64,000 nt of DNA from Fodinibacter sp963730365 (GCA_963730365.1 CAVSRM010000015.1:124001-188000); one strand, 5' to 3'. Numbered from the stretch's first letter, positions 34,260-43,470 are shown. Made by a program: numbers and translations. The notes: generated by a model from the letters alone, not told the origin.

Positions 34260-34265
34260 TAGCAT
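34260..34265 (+). promoter_or_regulatory. -10 hexamer TAGCAT, leaderless start for the receiver-like gene
   Basis: It lies 6 nt before ATG 34272. Confidence 0.55.
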
Positions 34266-34271
34266 GCCGCC

Positions 34272-34721
34272 ATGACCACTTCGCACGACTCCGTGACCCC
34301 GGACCCGGGCGGCGCGACCGACGGCATCCAGCGCATCTCGGTCCTCCTCTACAGCGACGACATCACCACCCGTGACGCGGTCCGCGCCGCGGCCGGGCGC
34401 CGACCGGCCCGTGACGTGGAGATCGTCGCTTGGCGCGAGTGCGCCACCAAGGAGGCGGTCATCGAGGCGATGGACGCGGGAGGCCACGACGTCGTCGTGC
34501 TCGACGGCGAGGCGGCGCCGATGGGCGGGCTGGGCCTGTGCCGCCAGCTCAAGAGCGAGATCTTCGAGTGCCCCCCGATCCTCGTGCTCACCGGGAGGCC
34601 CCAGGACGGGTGGCTCGCCGGCTGGTCCCTCGCCGACGAGGCGGTGCCGCACCCGCTCGACCCGATCGCCGTGTCCGAGGCCATCGCGAAGCTGGCCCGC
34701 GCCCGGGCCGCGGTCGCCTGA
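34272..34721 (+). CDS. Stand-alone receiver-like protein
   Basis: A 149-residue protein with a CheY-like pattern: ISVLLYSDD near residue 22, GHDVVVLDGEAAPMGG with a candidate phospho-acceptor aspartate, and PPILVLTGRPQDGW where receivers have their conserved Thr and Lys strand. There is no output domain, and the conserved lysine is not obvious, so phosphorylation is uncertain. The stop is 2 nt before the trpD start, which suggests the two are co-expressed. Confidence 0.75.
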   Translation: MTTSHDSVTPDPGGATDGIQRISVLLYSDDITTRDAVRAAAGRRPARDVEIVAWRECATKEAVIEAMDAGGHDVVVLDGEAAPMGGLGLCRQLKSEIFECPPILVLTGRPQDGWLAGWSLADEAVPHPLDPIAVSEAIAKLARARAAVA

Positions 34722-34723
34722 CC

Positions 34724-35797
34724 GTGACCTCAGCGGATCCGGACGACTCGACCTGGCCGGACATCCTCACGCTGCTCCTGCGCCGCGAGGACCTCTCCTC
34801 GGCGCAGGCCCGGTGGGCGATGACGGAGGTCATGCGCGGGGAGGCGACCCCGGCGCAGCTGGCGGGCTTCCTCATCGGGCTGCGTGCCAAGGGGGAGAGC
34901 GTCGAGGAGCTGCGCGGCCTGGCCGACGTCATGCTCGAGCACGCGACCCGCATCGAGGTGCCGGGACCGAGCATCGACGTCGTCGGCACCGGCGGTGACC
35001 GTCTGCACTCGGTCAACATCTCGACGATGGCCTCCATCGTCGTGGCGGCCAGCGGCGTGCTGGTCGTCAAGCACGGGAACCGAGCGGCGTCCTCGAGCTC
35101 GGGGTCGGCCGACGTCCTCGAAGCCCTGGGCGTCTCGCTCACCCTCGCCCCCGAGCAGGTCGCGGCCGTGGCCTCCGAGGTGGGCATCACCTTCTGCTTC
35201 GCGAACGCCTTCCACCCCTCGATGCGCCACGCCGCGGTGGCCCGCCGCGATCTCGGGGTGGGCACGGCCTTCAACGCGCTCGGCCCGCTCACCAACCCGG
35301 CGCAGCCGACGTACGCCGCCGTGGGGGTCGCCGACCTCCGGATGGCTCCGCTCATCGCCGGCGTCTTCGCCGATCGCGGTCGCGCCGCCGCGGTGTTCCG
35401 TGGGGACGACGGCCTCGACGAGATCACCCTCGCCACCACCTCGACCGTGTGGTGGGTGCGCGACGGCGACGTCACCGAGCTCGTGCTCGACCCGGACGAC
35501 GTCGGGATCGAGCGCAGCCCCGTCGAGTCGTTGCGCGGGGGGTCGGCGGCGCACAACGCGGAGGTTGTGCGGCGGCTGTTGGCCGGTGACCCCGGGCCGG
35601 TGCGCGACGCGGTCGTGCTCAACGCGGGCATCGCGCTGGCCGTTGCGACGGGTTTGGGTGACGGTGCGCCCACGCGAGGGGGCCTGGCTGCCGCGGTGCG
35701 CCTCGGCGCGGACCGTGCGGAGAAGGTGCTGGACTCCGGCGCCGGGCAGCGGCTGCTCCTGGACTGGGTGGCGGCCACCGGAGGGCACCGAGCCTGA
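34724..35797 (+). CDS. trpD: Anthranilate phosphoribosyltransferase
   Basis: A 357-residue enzyme that attaches phosphoribose to anthranilate in tryptophan synthesis. PRPP and Mg motifs include VVGTGGDRLHSVNIST, VKHGNRAASSSSGSADVLEALG and FANAFHPSMRHAA, with LGPLTNP and DGLDEITL further on. No other trp gene is present. GTG 34724 is chosen; the frame is open upstream only as a shadow. Its position downstream of ctaE/qcrCAB matches Rv2192c (recalled). Confidence 0.95.
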   Translation: MTSADPDDSTWPDILTLLLRREDLSSAQARWAMTEVMRGEATPAQLAGFLIGLRAKGESVEELRGLADVMLEHATRIEVPGPSIDVVGTGGDRLHSVNISTMASIVVAASGVLVVKHGNRAASSSSGSADVLEALGVSLTLAPEQVAAVASEVGITFCFANAFHPSMRHAAVARRDLGVGTAFNALGPLTNPAQPTYAAVGVADLRMAPLIAGVFADRGRAAAVFRGDDGLDEITLATTSTVWWVRDGDVTELVLDPDDVGIERSPVESLRGGSAAHNAEVVRRLLAGDPGPVRDAVVLNAGIALAVATGLGDGAPTRGGLAAAVRLGADRAEKVLDSGAGQRLLLDWVAATGGHRA

Positions 35798-35957
35798 GGG
35801 CTGCGCCCCGGTCCCGGGACCCGGCGGCGTGTACGGGCACCAGCTACACGGCCTCGTCCGGGCCCTGTGGCGGAGCGGGGCCGAACTGTTTCCTCAGGCG
35901 TGGATATATTGGGTATGCTCCCCGGAACCTCCACCCACCACACCGACGGCAGGACCC

Positions 35958-36378
35958 ATGGGCACGGACGACGCGGTCATCGAGGTCAGGGGCTGACCAA
36001 GTCCTTCGGCAGCGTCCAGGCGCTGCGGAGCCTGGACCTCACCGTGGAGCGTGGTGAGGTCCACGGCTTCCTCGGACCCAACGGGGCCGGGAAGTCCACG
36101 ACGATCCGCGTGCTGCTGGGGCTCCTCAGGGCCGACGGCGGGTCGGTGCGCCTGCTCGGAGGCGACCCGGCACGACGTCGTCGAACTGCACCGGCGCCTG
36201 GCGCACGTGCCGGGGGACGTCGCCCTGTGGCCCGGGATGAGCGGTGGGGAGGCCATCGACCCCCGACGTCACCTTCTCCGACGCCGACTGGACCGGCCTG
36301 CTCTGGGTCAGCCTGGTGACCCTGGCGTTCCTCGCCATCGGGTTCGCCGGCTTCCGCCGGCGCGACCTCGCCCGCTGA
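35958..36378 (+). pseudogene. Collapsed ABC exporter: ATPase N-terminus joined to permease C-terminus
   Basis: ATG 35958 starts MGTDDAVIEVRG and hits TGA at 35994-35996. One frame over, the ATPase continues (LTKSFGSVQALRSLDLTV) with Walker A GPNGAGKSTT and LLGGDP. Near 36170 a second shift is needed to read RHDVVELHRRLAHVPGDV and GGEAID. At about 36260 the sequence jumps, in a third frame, to a permease-like end with one membrane helix (LLWVSLVTLAFLAIGFAGF) and stop 36376-36378. Walker B, the signature motif and most of the permease are gone. A TATGCT hexamer (35914-35919) in a local AT-rich patch may be the old promoter. Confidence 0.88.
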
Positions 36379-36419
36379 GCGGGTGCGCGGTGGCGGCGGG
36401 GGTAGCGGGGCGGGGGCGG

Positions 36420-36701
36420 TCAGTCGTCGATGCCGAGGCTGAAGGCCGCCTCGAGGTCGTGCGAGGAGTAGGTGCGGAAGGCGATGTGCGTGGCGGTGCC
36501 GGTGACGCCAGTGACCTTGTTGAGGCGGTCGGCGATGACGTCGGCGAGCTCCTCGTGCTGGCGCACCCGCACCATCGCGATGAGATCGGCGTCACCGGCG
36601 ACGGAGTAGACCTCGGTGACGCCGTCGAGGTCGGCGATCTCCTGGGCGACCTCGGGGATGCGGTCGACGTCGGCGCTGATGAGGACGATGGCGGTGATCA
36701 C
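36420..36701 (-). CDS. Lrp/AsnC-type ligand-binding (RAM) domain protein
   Basis: A 93-residue stand-alone RAM domain with no DNA-binding helix-turn-helix. It has the beta-alpha-beta pattern VITAIVLISADVDRIPEVAQ, GVTEVYSVAGDADLIAMVRV and THIAFRTYSSHDLE. Such proteins bind amino acids and may modulate full-length Lrp regulators. GTG 36701 is preferred to TTG 36704 because TAGTCT lies 6 nt upstream of it. Confidence 0.88.
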   Translation of the reverse strand: MITAIVLISADVDRIPEVAQEIADLDGVTEVYSVAGDADLIAMVRVRQHEELADVIADRLNKVTGVTGTATHIAFRTYSSHDLEAAFSLGIDD

Positions 36702-36707
36702 CAACTC

Positions 36708-36713
36708 AGACTA
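36708..36713 (-). promoter_or_regulatory. -10 hexamer TAGTCT, leaderless start for the RAM protein
   Basis: On the minus strand it lies 6 nt before GTG 36701. Confidence 0.55.
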
Positions 36714-36743
36714 GCCGCCGGCCCCGCGCCGTGGGGGCAGGCG

Positions 36744-38462
36744 TCACCGGGTGCCGGCGAACCCCGGCGTGGCTCGCCGCGAGGTCTCCAGCGGCTCGAG
36801 CTCGGCTCGCACGGCGGCCGATCCGCCGACCGGGCAGGTCCACGACCCCTCGACGTCGACGATGCGCACACCCGGTGCCTCGAGCCACCGCAGGATCTTC
36901 TCGCTCTCCTCGGCGGTGGCGGCGGTGGAGGGTGGGGGAGCGGGGGCCACGACCTCGGCACTGGCCCGGAGGGCGTCGACATAGGGCATCGGGTCGGCAC
37001 CGCGAGGCGCCGTGGTGCTGCCGGCCAGGCGCCCGTGGCGCACGCACACGATCTCCCACTCGCCCAGGGTCGAGCGGCGGGCGGCGACGAGCTCGCCGAT
37101 GCGGGCGAGGGGGTCGAGCCTCTGGGAGCGGGAGGTGCCGCGCACGAGGGCGACCAGCCGGTCGCGCACCACCTGGGCGTCCTCGAAGCGCTCGGCAGCG
37201 GCGAGCTCGGCCAACCGCGCACGCAGGGCGGTGAGCAGCTCGCGCGTGTCACCGGCGAGCAGCTCGACCGCTCGGTCGACGACGAGGGCGTAGTCGTCGA
37301 TGCTCTGGGCGCCGGTGCACGGAGCCCCGCAGCGGCCCATCTCGGCAAGGGCGCAGGCCGAGCGTGGCCGAGCGGGGGAGAGCCGCTCGAGGCACTGACG
37401 CAACGGGAGCACCTCGTGCACGGCCGCGACCGCGGCCTGGGCGGCCGAGCGCGAGCCGAAGGGGCCGGCATACCTGCTGCCGTCGTCGGCGACCGTGCGC
37501 ACGATGCTCAGCCGCGGGAAGGGCTCGACGGTGAGCTTGACCCACAGGGCCCGTTCAGGATGCCGGGAGCGCCGGTTGTAGCGCGGCTTGTGCTGGGCGA
37601 TGAGCCGCAGCTCACGCACCTCGGCCTCAAGCGTGGTGGCGCAGACCACCGGGCTCACGGACTCGGCGATGCGAACCATCTCACCCATCCGGCGACGGTG
37701 CTCGGACGCGGTGAAGTAGGAGCGCACCCGGGTGCGGATGGAGACCGACGTGCCGACGTAGAGCACCCGGCCCTGACCGTCCTTGAAGAGGTAGACGCCG
37801 GGGGCATCGGGCAGCCCATCGGCGAGGTGACGCTTGCGGCGGCGAGCCGGCGACACCTGCGCGGTGTAGTCGAGCAGCTCCTCGAGGGAGTGCACCCCGA
37901 GCGAGCCGACGCGCTCGATGAGGCCGTGCAGCACGTCGACGGTGGCCCGGGCGTCGTGCAGGGCCCGGTGGTCGGGGGTCGTGTCCGCCCGGAACAGGCG
38001 GGCCAGCGAGGAGAGGCGGTGGTTGGGCACCTCGTCGCGGCGCACCAGCTGGCGGGCCAGGTGCACCGTGTCGAGCACGGGAAAGCCCGGCCACTCCTGG
38101 TCGGTGCGCCGTGCCGCGGCCTTGAGGAAGGAGATGTCGAAGCCCGCGTTGTGCGCGACGAGCACCGACCCGGCCGCGAACTCGAGGAAGGCCGGCAGGG
38201 CGGCCTCGATGCGAGGTGCTCCGGTGACCATCGAGTCGGTGATGCCGGTGAGCACCGAGATGAAGGCGGGGATGGCCGTGCCGGGGTTGACGAGGGTCTG
38301 GAACTCGCCGAGGACCTCGCCGCCGCGCACCCTGACGGCGCCGATCTCGGTGATGCCGCACTCGGTGGGGCTTCCCCCCGTGGTCTCGAGGTCGACGACG
38401 ACGAAGGTGACGGTGGACAGTGCGGTGCCGAGGTCGTCGAACGTGCCCTGGACCATCGTCAT
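36744..38462 (-). CDS. DEDDh exonuclease fused to a UvrC/Cho-like GIY-YIG nuclease
   Basis: A 572-residue two-domain nuclease. The exonuclease part (about 1-180) has VVVDLETTGGSPTECGITEIG, HNAGFDISFLK and HRALHDARATVD, the DEDDh residues. A GIY-YIG domain follows (PGVYLFKDGQGRVLYVGTS), then a UvrC-like region with GRCGAPC and a UVR-like helix pair. It probably acts in DNA repair or processing and matches the Rv2191 type (recalled). ATG 38462 follows TACCGT by 7 nt. It is divergent from the CxxC protein gene. Confidence 0.92.
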   Translation of the reverse strand: MTMVQGTFDDLGTALSTVTFVVVDLETTGGSPTECGITEIGAVRVRGGEVLGEFQTLVNPGTAIPAFISVLTGITDSMVTGAPRIEAALPAFLEFAAGSVLVAHNAGFDISFLKAAARRTDQEWPGFPVLDTVHLARQLVRRDEVPNHRLSSLARLFRADTTPDHRALHDARATVDVLHGLIERVGSLGVHSLEELLDYTAQVSPARRRKRHLADGLPDAPGVYLFKDGQGRVLYVGTSVSIRTRVRSYFTASEHRRRMGEMVRIAESVSPVVCATTLEAEVRELRLIAQHKPRYNRRSRHPERALWVKLTVEPFPRLSIVRTVADDGSRYAGPFGSRSAAQAAVAAVHEVLPLRQCLERLSPARPRSACALAEMGRCGAPCTGAQSIDDYALVVDRAVELLAGDTRELLTALRARLAELAAAERFEDAQVVRDRLVALVRGTSRSQRLDPLARIGELVAARRSTLGEWEIVCVRHGRLAGSTTAPRGADPMPYVDALRASAEVVAPAPPPSTAATAEESEKILRWLEAPGVRIVDVEGSWTCPVGGSAAVRAELEPLETSRRATPGFAGTR

Positions 38463-38469
38463 GTCGCCG

Positions 38470-38475
38470 ACGGTA
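38470..38475 (-). promoter_or_regulatory. -10 hexamer TACCGT, leaderless start for the nuclease
   Basis: On the minus strand it lies 7 nt before ATG 38462. Confidence 0.55.
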
Positions 38476-38610
38476 GGCGCCGGTACCGACAGCACGAGTG
38501 AGGCGCGCGGCGCCGGGGCCGGAGACCGGGAGCTGTTCCGACACGGTCCGCGGCCCTGTCGGTGCCCGCCCATAGCGTGGACGCAGACCACTCGGAAGGG
38601 AGTGAGACGC

Positions 38611-38907
38611 ATGACGACCAACGACCTCGCACTGACGGTCGAGTGCCGCACCTGCCCGGTGCGCGAGCTGCACTGCGGCGACTGCATGGTGCCGGTGCTG
38701 CTCGAGCTCACGGCGCATGCCCCGCCGCCCGACCACGGCCTCGACGCCGAGGAGCGCGCGGCGGTGACCAGGCTGGTGGGGGCAGGCCTGGTCGATGCCG
38801 ACTCCGCGTCGCGGCTGAGGGCCAGGCTCGACCCGGGGCACCGGGTGTGGGGTGCGGCCACGCCGACTCCGTCGCAGAGCCCGGACGGTGGTCGGGCCGT
38901 GGGGTGA
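38611..38907 (+). CDS. Small CxxC-x6-CxxC zinc-ribbon-like protein
   Basis: A 98-residue protein with ECRTCPVRELHCGDCMVPVL at residues 10-29, two CxxC pairs that could bind zinc, followed by a helical DAEERAAVTRLVGAGLVDAD. I do not recognise the family. ATG 38611 follows a GGAAGGGAG site, and a TAGCGT hexamer at 38573-38578 is a possible promoter. The lipoprotein gene starts 32 nt after its stop. Confidence 0.78.
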   Translation: MTTNDLALTVECRTCPVRELHCGDCMVPVLLELTAHAPPPDHGLDAEERAAVTRLVGAGLVDADSASRLRARLDPGHRVWGAATPTPSQSPDGGRAVG

Positions 38908-38928
38908 CGGCGCCCTGCCGGGCCTTCC

Positions 38929-38934
38929 TACGAT
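38929..38934 (+). promoter_or_regulatory. -10 hexamer TACGAT near GTG 38940
   Basis: The spacing to the start is 5 nt, slightly short for a leaderless start. Confidence 0.4.
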
Positions 38935-38939
38935 GGGGT

Positions 38940-40307
38940 GTGCCCACCGCTCCGCCCATCGACCGTTCACGGCTCGGGCGCGCGCCCACCACGGCCCCCC
39001 GGGCTGCGCGAATGGGAGCGGTGTTCGCCGTCGTGATTCTCGGGGTGTCGGGTCTGCTGGCCGGGTGCGCCGGGCAGGAGCGGGGCGGCGGCACCCAGGG
39101 GGCAGCCACGCCCACGGGAGGCTCGTCACTCAACGCCGCCCCGCCCGCTGGGCAGTCCGGCCTCGTCGCCGGCGACCGAGCCGCCATCGACGCCGTGCTC
39201 ACCGCGCGCGAGATCGCCCTGACGACGGGGGACAGGCAGGCCTATGCCGCAACCGTCGCCGGCCCGCCATCACCCGAAGGGCGGCGACAGCTCGCGGCGT
39301 TCGACACGGCCGTCGACCTCGGCCTCGACCGGGTCCGCCACACCGAGTTCCGGGTGCTCACGGCCCCCGCCGACGTGTCGCCTCCGGCCGAGGACGTCAC
39401 CGTCGAGACGGTGCTGCACTACCGGGTGGTCGGCGTGGACACCGGGGACCGTACGGCCACGACCACCTCCGCCCTGGTGCGCTCGGGCGATGGGTGGCTC
39501 GTCGCCTCCGAGAGCCCGTCGGGCCCGGGGTCGACGGCGCCGTGGCTCGCCCTTCCGGGCGCGGTCGTCGAGCGCAGCCCGCACGCCGTCGTCGTCGGAA
39601 CGGTCGACGCCGACGTCCTCGCCGAGCATGCCGCGGCCGTGGAGCGCGCCCGTGCAGACCTCGCGACGACGTGGACGGTGCCCGATCGCGTGCTCGTCCT
39701 GGCGCCGGCCACGCAGGCCGAGGCGGACCGCGTCCTGGGGCGCACCTCGCCGGAAGCGGCGGTGGCGGCCACGACCGAGGGCCCGGTGGGCGCCGAAGGC
39801 ACCGCCACGGGCGACCGCGTGATCCTCGACCCGGGAGCGTTCGCCAGGCTGACGCCGGCCGGACGGCAGGTCGTCCTCGCGCACGAGCTCACCCACGTCG
39901 CCGTCCGGTCCACCGTCCCCGGCCGTGCGGAGCCCTGGGTGACGGAGGGCTACGCGGACCACGTCGGCTACCGGTACGCCGGACTGCCGGTCTCCCGGCT
40001 CACCGCTCCGCTCGCGGCCGCGGTGCGCGCCGGATCGGCGCCGACCCGGCTGCCGGGGCGCGAGGAGGTCGACCCTGCCAACGGCGACATCGAGGTGGCC
40101 TATCTCGCCTCGTGGCAGGCGGTCGAGCTCATCGCCGCCCGCAACGGCGAGGCCGCGCTGCGCCGCTTCGTCGTGGCCGCCTCGAGCACCGGGTCAGACG
40201 CCGAGGTGCGCGCCGCCACGGACCGGGCGCTGCGCGACGTGCTGGGCACCACGCGCGAGAACCTCACCGGGGAGTGGCGGGAGCACCTGCGCTCTCTTGC
40301 CTCCTGA
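38940..40307 (+). CDS. Secreted lipoprotein with a gluzincin-like metalloprotease motif
   Basis: A 455-residue protein with a membrane-targeting N-terminus ending in lipobox LLAGC (about residue 42). An NTF2-like region may follow. The C-terminal half has VVLAHELTHVAVRS and, 20 or so residues later, WVTEGYADHVGYR, the HExxH plus downstream glutamate of gluzincins. Substrate is unknown. GTG 38940 lies 5 nt after TACGAT; ATG 39012 is an alternative that keeps the signal. The end overlaps the convergent glycosyltransferase gene by 44 bp. Confidence 0.82.
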   Translation: MPTAPPIDRSRLGRAPTTAPRAARMGAVFAVVILGVSGLLAGCAGQERGGGTQGAATPTGGSSLNAAPPAGQSGLVAGDRAAIDAVLTAREIALTTGDRQAYAATVAGPPSPEGRRQLAAFDTAVDLGLDRVRHTEFRVLTAPADVSPPAEDVTVETVLHYRVVGVDTGDRTATTTSALVRSGDGWLVASESPSGPGSTAPWLALPGAVVERSPHAVVVGTVDADVLAEHAAAVERARADLATTWTVPDRVLVLAPATQAEADRVLGRTSPEAAVAATTEGPVGAEGTATGDRVILDPGAFARLTPAGRQVVLAHELTHVAVRSTVPGRAEPWVTEGYADHVGYRYAGLPVSRLTAPLAAAVRAGSAPTRLPGREEVDPANGDIEVAYLASWQAVELIAARNGEAALRRFVVAASSTGSDAEVRAATDRALRDVLGTTRENLTGEWREHLRSLAS

Positions 40308-41625
40308 GGCCTAGCCCCCGGTCCGGCCCCCGGTCCGGTTCGCGGGGCAGCGCGAGGGACGCCGCGACGAGAGCCCCGACCAACCAGTACTGGTTGTAGA
40401 ACGCCTGCTTGTTGACGAGGTTCGCCACTGCGAGCACCAGCGCGAGCCAGCGCAGCACCTCGGCGAGCGGTGGTTGGCGTCGCCACACGGCATATGTCGC
40501 CACCGCGACGACCCCCACCATGACCGTCGCGGTGACGGCGAACGGCAGGGTGACGCCCCACTCGTTGAGGAAGTACAGGTACCACGTGTTCGCGAACCGG
40601 ATCGGATGGAACTCCAGCAGCGTGGTCACCGTGTCGCCGACGAAGGCGCCCGGGTCGGCGAGCACCCAGGGGAGCAGGAGCAGGGCGGTGACCCCGCCGG
40701 TGACCAGCGTGCGGGCCACCCCGAACGGTCGCCAGGCGAGCAGCACCGGGGCGAGCAGCGCGAGGTGTTGCTTGCTCGCGCACGCCAGGGCGAGGGGGAC
40801 GACCGCCCACCACGCGTGACCACGCCGGACCAGCACGGCCCACCAGACGAGCGCGGCCGCCAGCACCGGCTCGGTCCACGACTGGTCGATCTGGGTCAGG
40901 CTGCCCGGCGCGAGCACGAGAACGGCGGTGACCGCGGCGGCCCGCTCGACCCTTCCGCGCGCGAGGGCCCAGAGCCCGACGTACAGGATGACCGACCACA
41001 GCAGGAGGGCCCACCGGACGTCGCCGGCCAGCCACCGGGCCGGAGCGACGAGCACAGCCATCCAGGGGAGGTAGGGGAAGAAGTCCTGGACACCGGGGGA
41101 GTCGGTCCATTGCTGGGTGTAGAGGTTCTCGCCCCGGCCGAGGGCGTCGGAGCCCTGCTGGAGGACGACCCAGACGTCGATCCTCGGGGCGGGGTCACCG
41201 ATGATCGCCACGACGGAGAGGGAGACGTGGGTCAGGACCGCGACCCCGAACGCGGCTCGCGCCGCCCACGGGTGCGGGTTCAGGAGGAGGGCGGCGCAGA
41301 CCAGGCCGCCGACGGTGATGAGTGCCAGGGCGAGGGTCACCCAGCCGCCCCGAAGGTAGGTGAACAGGGGCACCGTGACGCCGACCGCGATCGACCCCAG
41401 CAGCACGAGCGGCGCCAGCCGGCGAGGCAGCGGCACCTCCACCCGTCGCACGAGCCACCAGGCGAGCAGCACGGTGCACAGCGTGAGGGTCACCACGATG
41501 GGGACCCGAAACCGCACGACGCTCCACTGGAGGACGCCGAACCATGCCAGCCAGGCCGTGCCGAGCACCCACGGCAGGACTCGGACCGCAGAGAGGTGAC
41601 CCGCGGAAGGAGCCGGGTCAGCCAC
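40264..41625 (-). CDS. Polytopic membrane glycosyltransferase, GT87-like
   Basis: A 453-residue protein with about ten to twelve membrane helices. Outer-loop sequence ENLYTQQWTDSPGVQDFFPYLPW follows a conserved Asp in PRIDVWVV, and VNKQAFYNQYWLV occurs near the C-terminus; this resembles polyprenyl-phosphate-mannose-dependent GT87 enzymes. A role in lipoglycan or arabinomannan-like branching is plausible; Rv2181 sits at the matching locus (recalled). GTG 41625 overlaps the fadD stop by 8 nt, so the two are co-translated. Confidence 0.75.
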   Translation of the reverse strand: MADPAPSAGHLSAVRVLPWVLGTAWLAWFGVLQWSVVRFRVPIVVTLTLCTVLLAWWLVRRVEVPLPRRLAPLVLLGSIAVGVTVPLFTYLRGGWVTLALALITVGGLVCAALLLNPHPWAARAAFGVAVLTHVSLSVVAIIGDPAPRIDVWVVLQQGSDALGRGENLYTQQWTDSPGVQDFFPYLPWMAVLVAPARWLAGDVRWALLLWSVILYVGLWALARGRVERAAAVTAVLVLAPGSLTQIDQSWTEPVLAAALVWWAVLVRRGHAWWAVVPLALACASKQHLALLAPVLLAWRPFGVARTLVTGGVTALLLLPWVLADPGAFVGDTVTTLLEFHPIRFANTWYLYFLNEWGVTLPFAVTATVMVGVVAVATYAVWRRQPPLAEVLRWLALVLAVANLVNKQAFYNQYWLVGALVAASLALPREPDRGPDRGLGLRRQESAGAPATPR

Positions 41626-43408
41626 CGTAGAGGGCCGCGACCTCGTCCTCGAAGTCGCGCATCACGACGTTGCGCTTGAGCTTGAGCGACGGGGTGAGGT
41701 GGCCGGACTCCTCGGTGAAGTCGGCATCGAGGATCGCGAACTTGCGGATCGACTCGGCCCTGGAGACCGCGGTGTTGGCGTCGTCGACGGCGAGCTGGAT
41801 CTCCGCGAGGATCTGCTCGTTGGTGCGGGCCGCCGCGAAGGGCACCGCCTCGAGGCCGTGGTTGGCCGCCCACCCCGGGTACATGTCGGCATCGAGGGTG
41901 ACCAGGGCCGCGATGAACGGCTGGCCATCGCCGACGACGATGCACTGGGACACCAGGGGGTGGGCCCGCAGCCTGTCCTCGAGCACGGCCGGAGCGACGT
42001 TCTTCCCACCCGCGGTGACGAGGATCTCCTTCTTGCGCCCGGTGATCCGCAGGAAGCCGTCGTCGTCGAGCTCCCCGATGTCACCGGTGTGGAACCAGCC
42101 GTCGCGGATGGCCTCCGCGGTCGCGGTCTCGTTGCTGTGGTAGGCGTGGAAGACGTTGATCCCACGGATGCAGATCTCGCCGTCGTCGGCGATCCGGATG
42201 TCGACCCCGGGAAGTGGCTGGCCGACGGAGCCGATCCGCAGGGCATCCGGCTGGTTGACCGTGGCGGGGGCCGTCGTCTCGGTGAGCCCGTAGCCCTCGA
42301 GGATCGTCACGCCGATCCCGCGGAAGAAGTGCCCCAGGCGGGTGCCGAGCGGTGCGCCACCGGACACGGCGTACTCCACCTTGCCGCCCATGGCCTCACG
42401 GAGCTTCGCGTAGACCAGCTTGTCGAAGACCGCGTGCCGCACCCGCAGACCGAAGGGCACCGTGCCGCTGTCCAGGGCCTCCGACCACGCGATGGCCGCC
42501 GCCGCGGCGCCGTCGAAGATCTTGGCCTTGCCGCCTGCGTGGGCCTTGGCCTCCGCCGAGTTGAAGATCTTCTCGAAGACGCGCGGGACCGCGAGGATGA
42601 AGGTGGGCTGGAACGCCGCGAAGTCCTCCATCAACGTCTTGAGGTCGGAGGAGTGCCCCATCCGGACTCCGGCGGTGACAGCGAGGACCTCGATGAACCG
42701 CGCGAACACGTGCGCGACGGGCAGGAAGAGCAGGGTCGAGGCACCGGGGCTCGCGACCACGTCGGCGAGCTTCTGCGCGGTGTTCTCCGAGAGGGTGAGG
42801 AAGTTGCCGTGGGTCAGCTCGACGCCCTTGGGACGACCGGTCGTTCCGGAGGTGTAGATGATCGTCGCGAGGTCGTTGCGGCTCAGGGCTGCCCGTCGCG
42901 CCGCCAGCTCCGCGTCCTCGACGTCGTTGCCGTCGAGACTGAGGGTGTCGATGTCGCCCTGGTCGATGACCCACACGTGGGCCAGCTCCGGGAGCTCGCC
43001 CCGCCCCTGCTCCACGGACGCCCGGTGGTTCGCGGTCTCGACGAGCACGCCCACCGCATCCGAGTCGCGCAGGATCCACTGGACCTGGTCGGGCGAGGAG
43101 GTCTCGTAGATCGGCACCGGCACCGCCCCCACCGACCACAGGGCGAAGTCCGCGACGGTCCACTCGTAGCGCGTGCGGCTCATGATGGCCACGGCCTGCC
43201 CCTGTGCCACGCCAGCGGCGATGAACCCCTTGGCCAGGGCAGCCACGTCGGCGGCGAAGGTGGCCGCGGTCACATCGGTCCAGCCTCCGCCGGAGCGCAC
43301 CGAGAACGTCACTCGTCCGGGCTCGGTGCTCGCCCAGCGACCGGGGACGTCTGCGAGGCTTCCTTCGTCGGTCGCTGGCAGCACGAGGGGGGTTGACTTC
43401 TCGATCAC
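41618..43408 (-). CDS. Long-chain fatty acid--CoA/AMP ligase (FadD15-type)
   Basis: A 596-residue ANL-superfamily adenylating enzyme. Motifs are YTSGTTGRPKGVELTH, YGLTETTAPATVN, the hinge-side DGWFHTGDIGELDDDGFLRITGRKKE and a catalytic C-terminal lysine region LTPSLKLKRNVV. It activates long-chain acids to acyl-CoA in the cytosol. GTG 43408 is chosen because AAGGAG lies 6 nt upstream; the frame is open to 43432. It is divergent from the SRPBCC gene; TAAGGT on the minus strand (43453-43448) is a likely promoter. Confidence 0.94.
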   Translation of the reverse strand: MIEKSTPLVLPATDEGSLADVPGRWASTEPGRVTFSVRSGGGWTDVTAATFAADVAALAKGFIAAGVAQGQAVAIMSRTRYEWTVADFALWSVGAVPVPIYETSSPDQVQWILRDSDAVGVLVETANHRASVEQGRGELPELAHVWVIDQGDIDTLSLDGNDVEDAELAARRAALSRNDLATIIYTSGTTGRPKGVELTHGNFLTLSENTAQKLADVVASPGASTLLFLPVAHVFARFIEVLAVTAGVRMGHSSDLKTLMEDFAAFQPTFILAVPRVFEKIFNSAEAKAHAGGKAKIFDGAAAAAIAWSEALDSGTVPFGLRVRHAVFDKLVYAKLREAMGGKVEYAVSGGAPLGTRLGHFFRGIGVTILEGYGLTETTAPATVNQPDALRIGSVGQPLPGVDIRIADDGEICIRGINVFHAYHSNETATAEAIRDGWFHTGDIGELDDDGFLRITGRKKEILVTAGGKNVAPAVLEDRLRAHPLVSQCIVVGDGQPFIAALVTLDADMYPGWAANHGLEAVPFAAARTNEQILAEIQLAVDDANTAVSRAESIRKFAILDADFTEESGHLTPSLKLKRNVVMRDFEDEVAALYGG

Positions 43409-43470
43409 GGTGAGCTCCTTCGGTCGACGCACGTGGTCTGACCCACAACCTTAGGACCCCCGCGAGCGGG

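Noticed and set aside
36051..38501. An 816-codon plus-strand open frame
   Set aside because: It runs antisense through the DEDDh/GIY-YIG nuclease, whose motifs are on the minus strand. It shows only GC-driven low-complexity sequence after a fragment of the ABC pseudogene.
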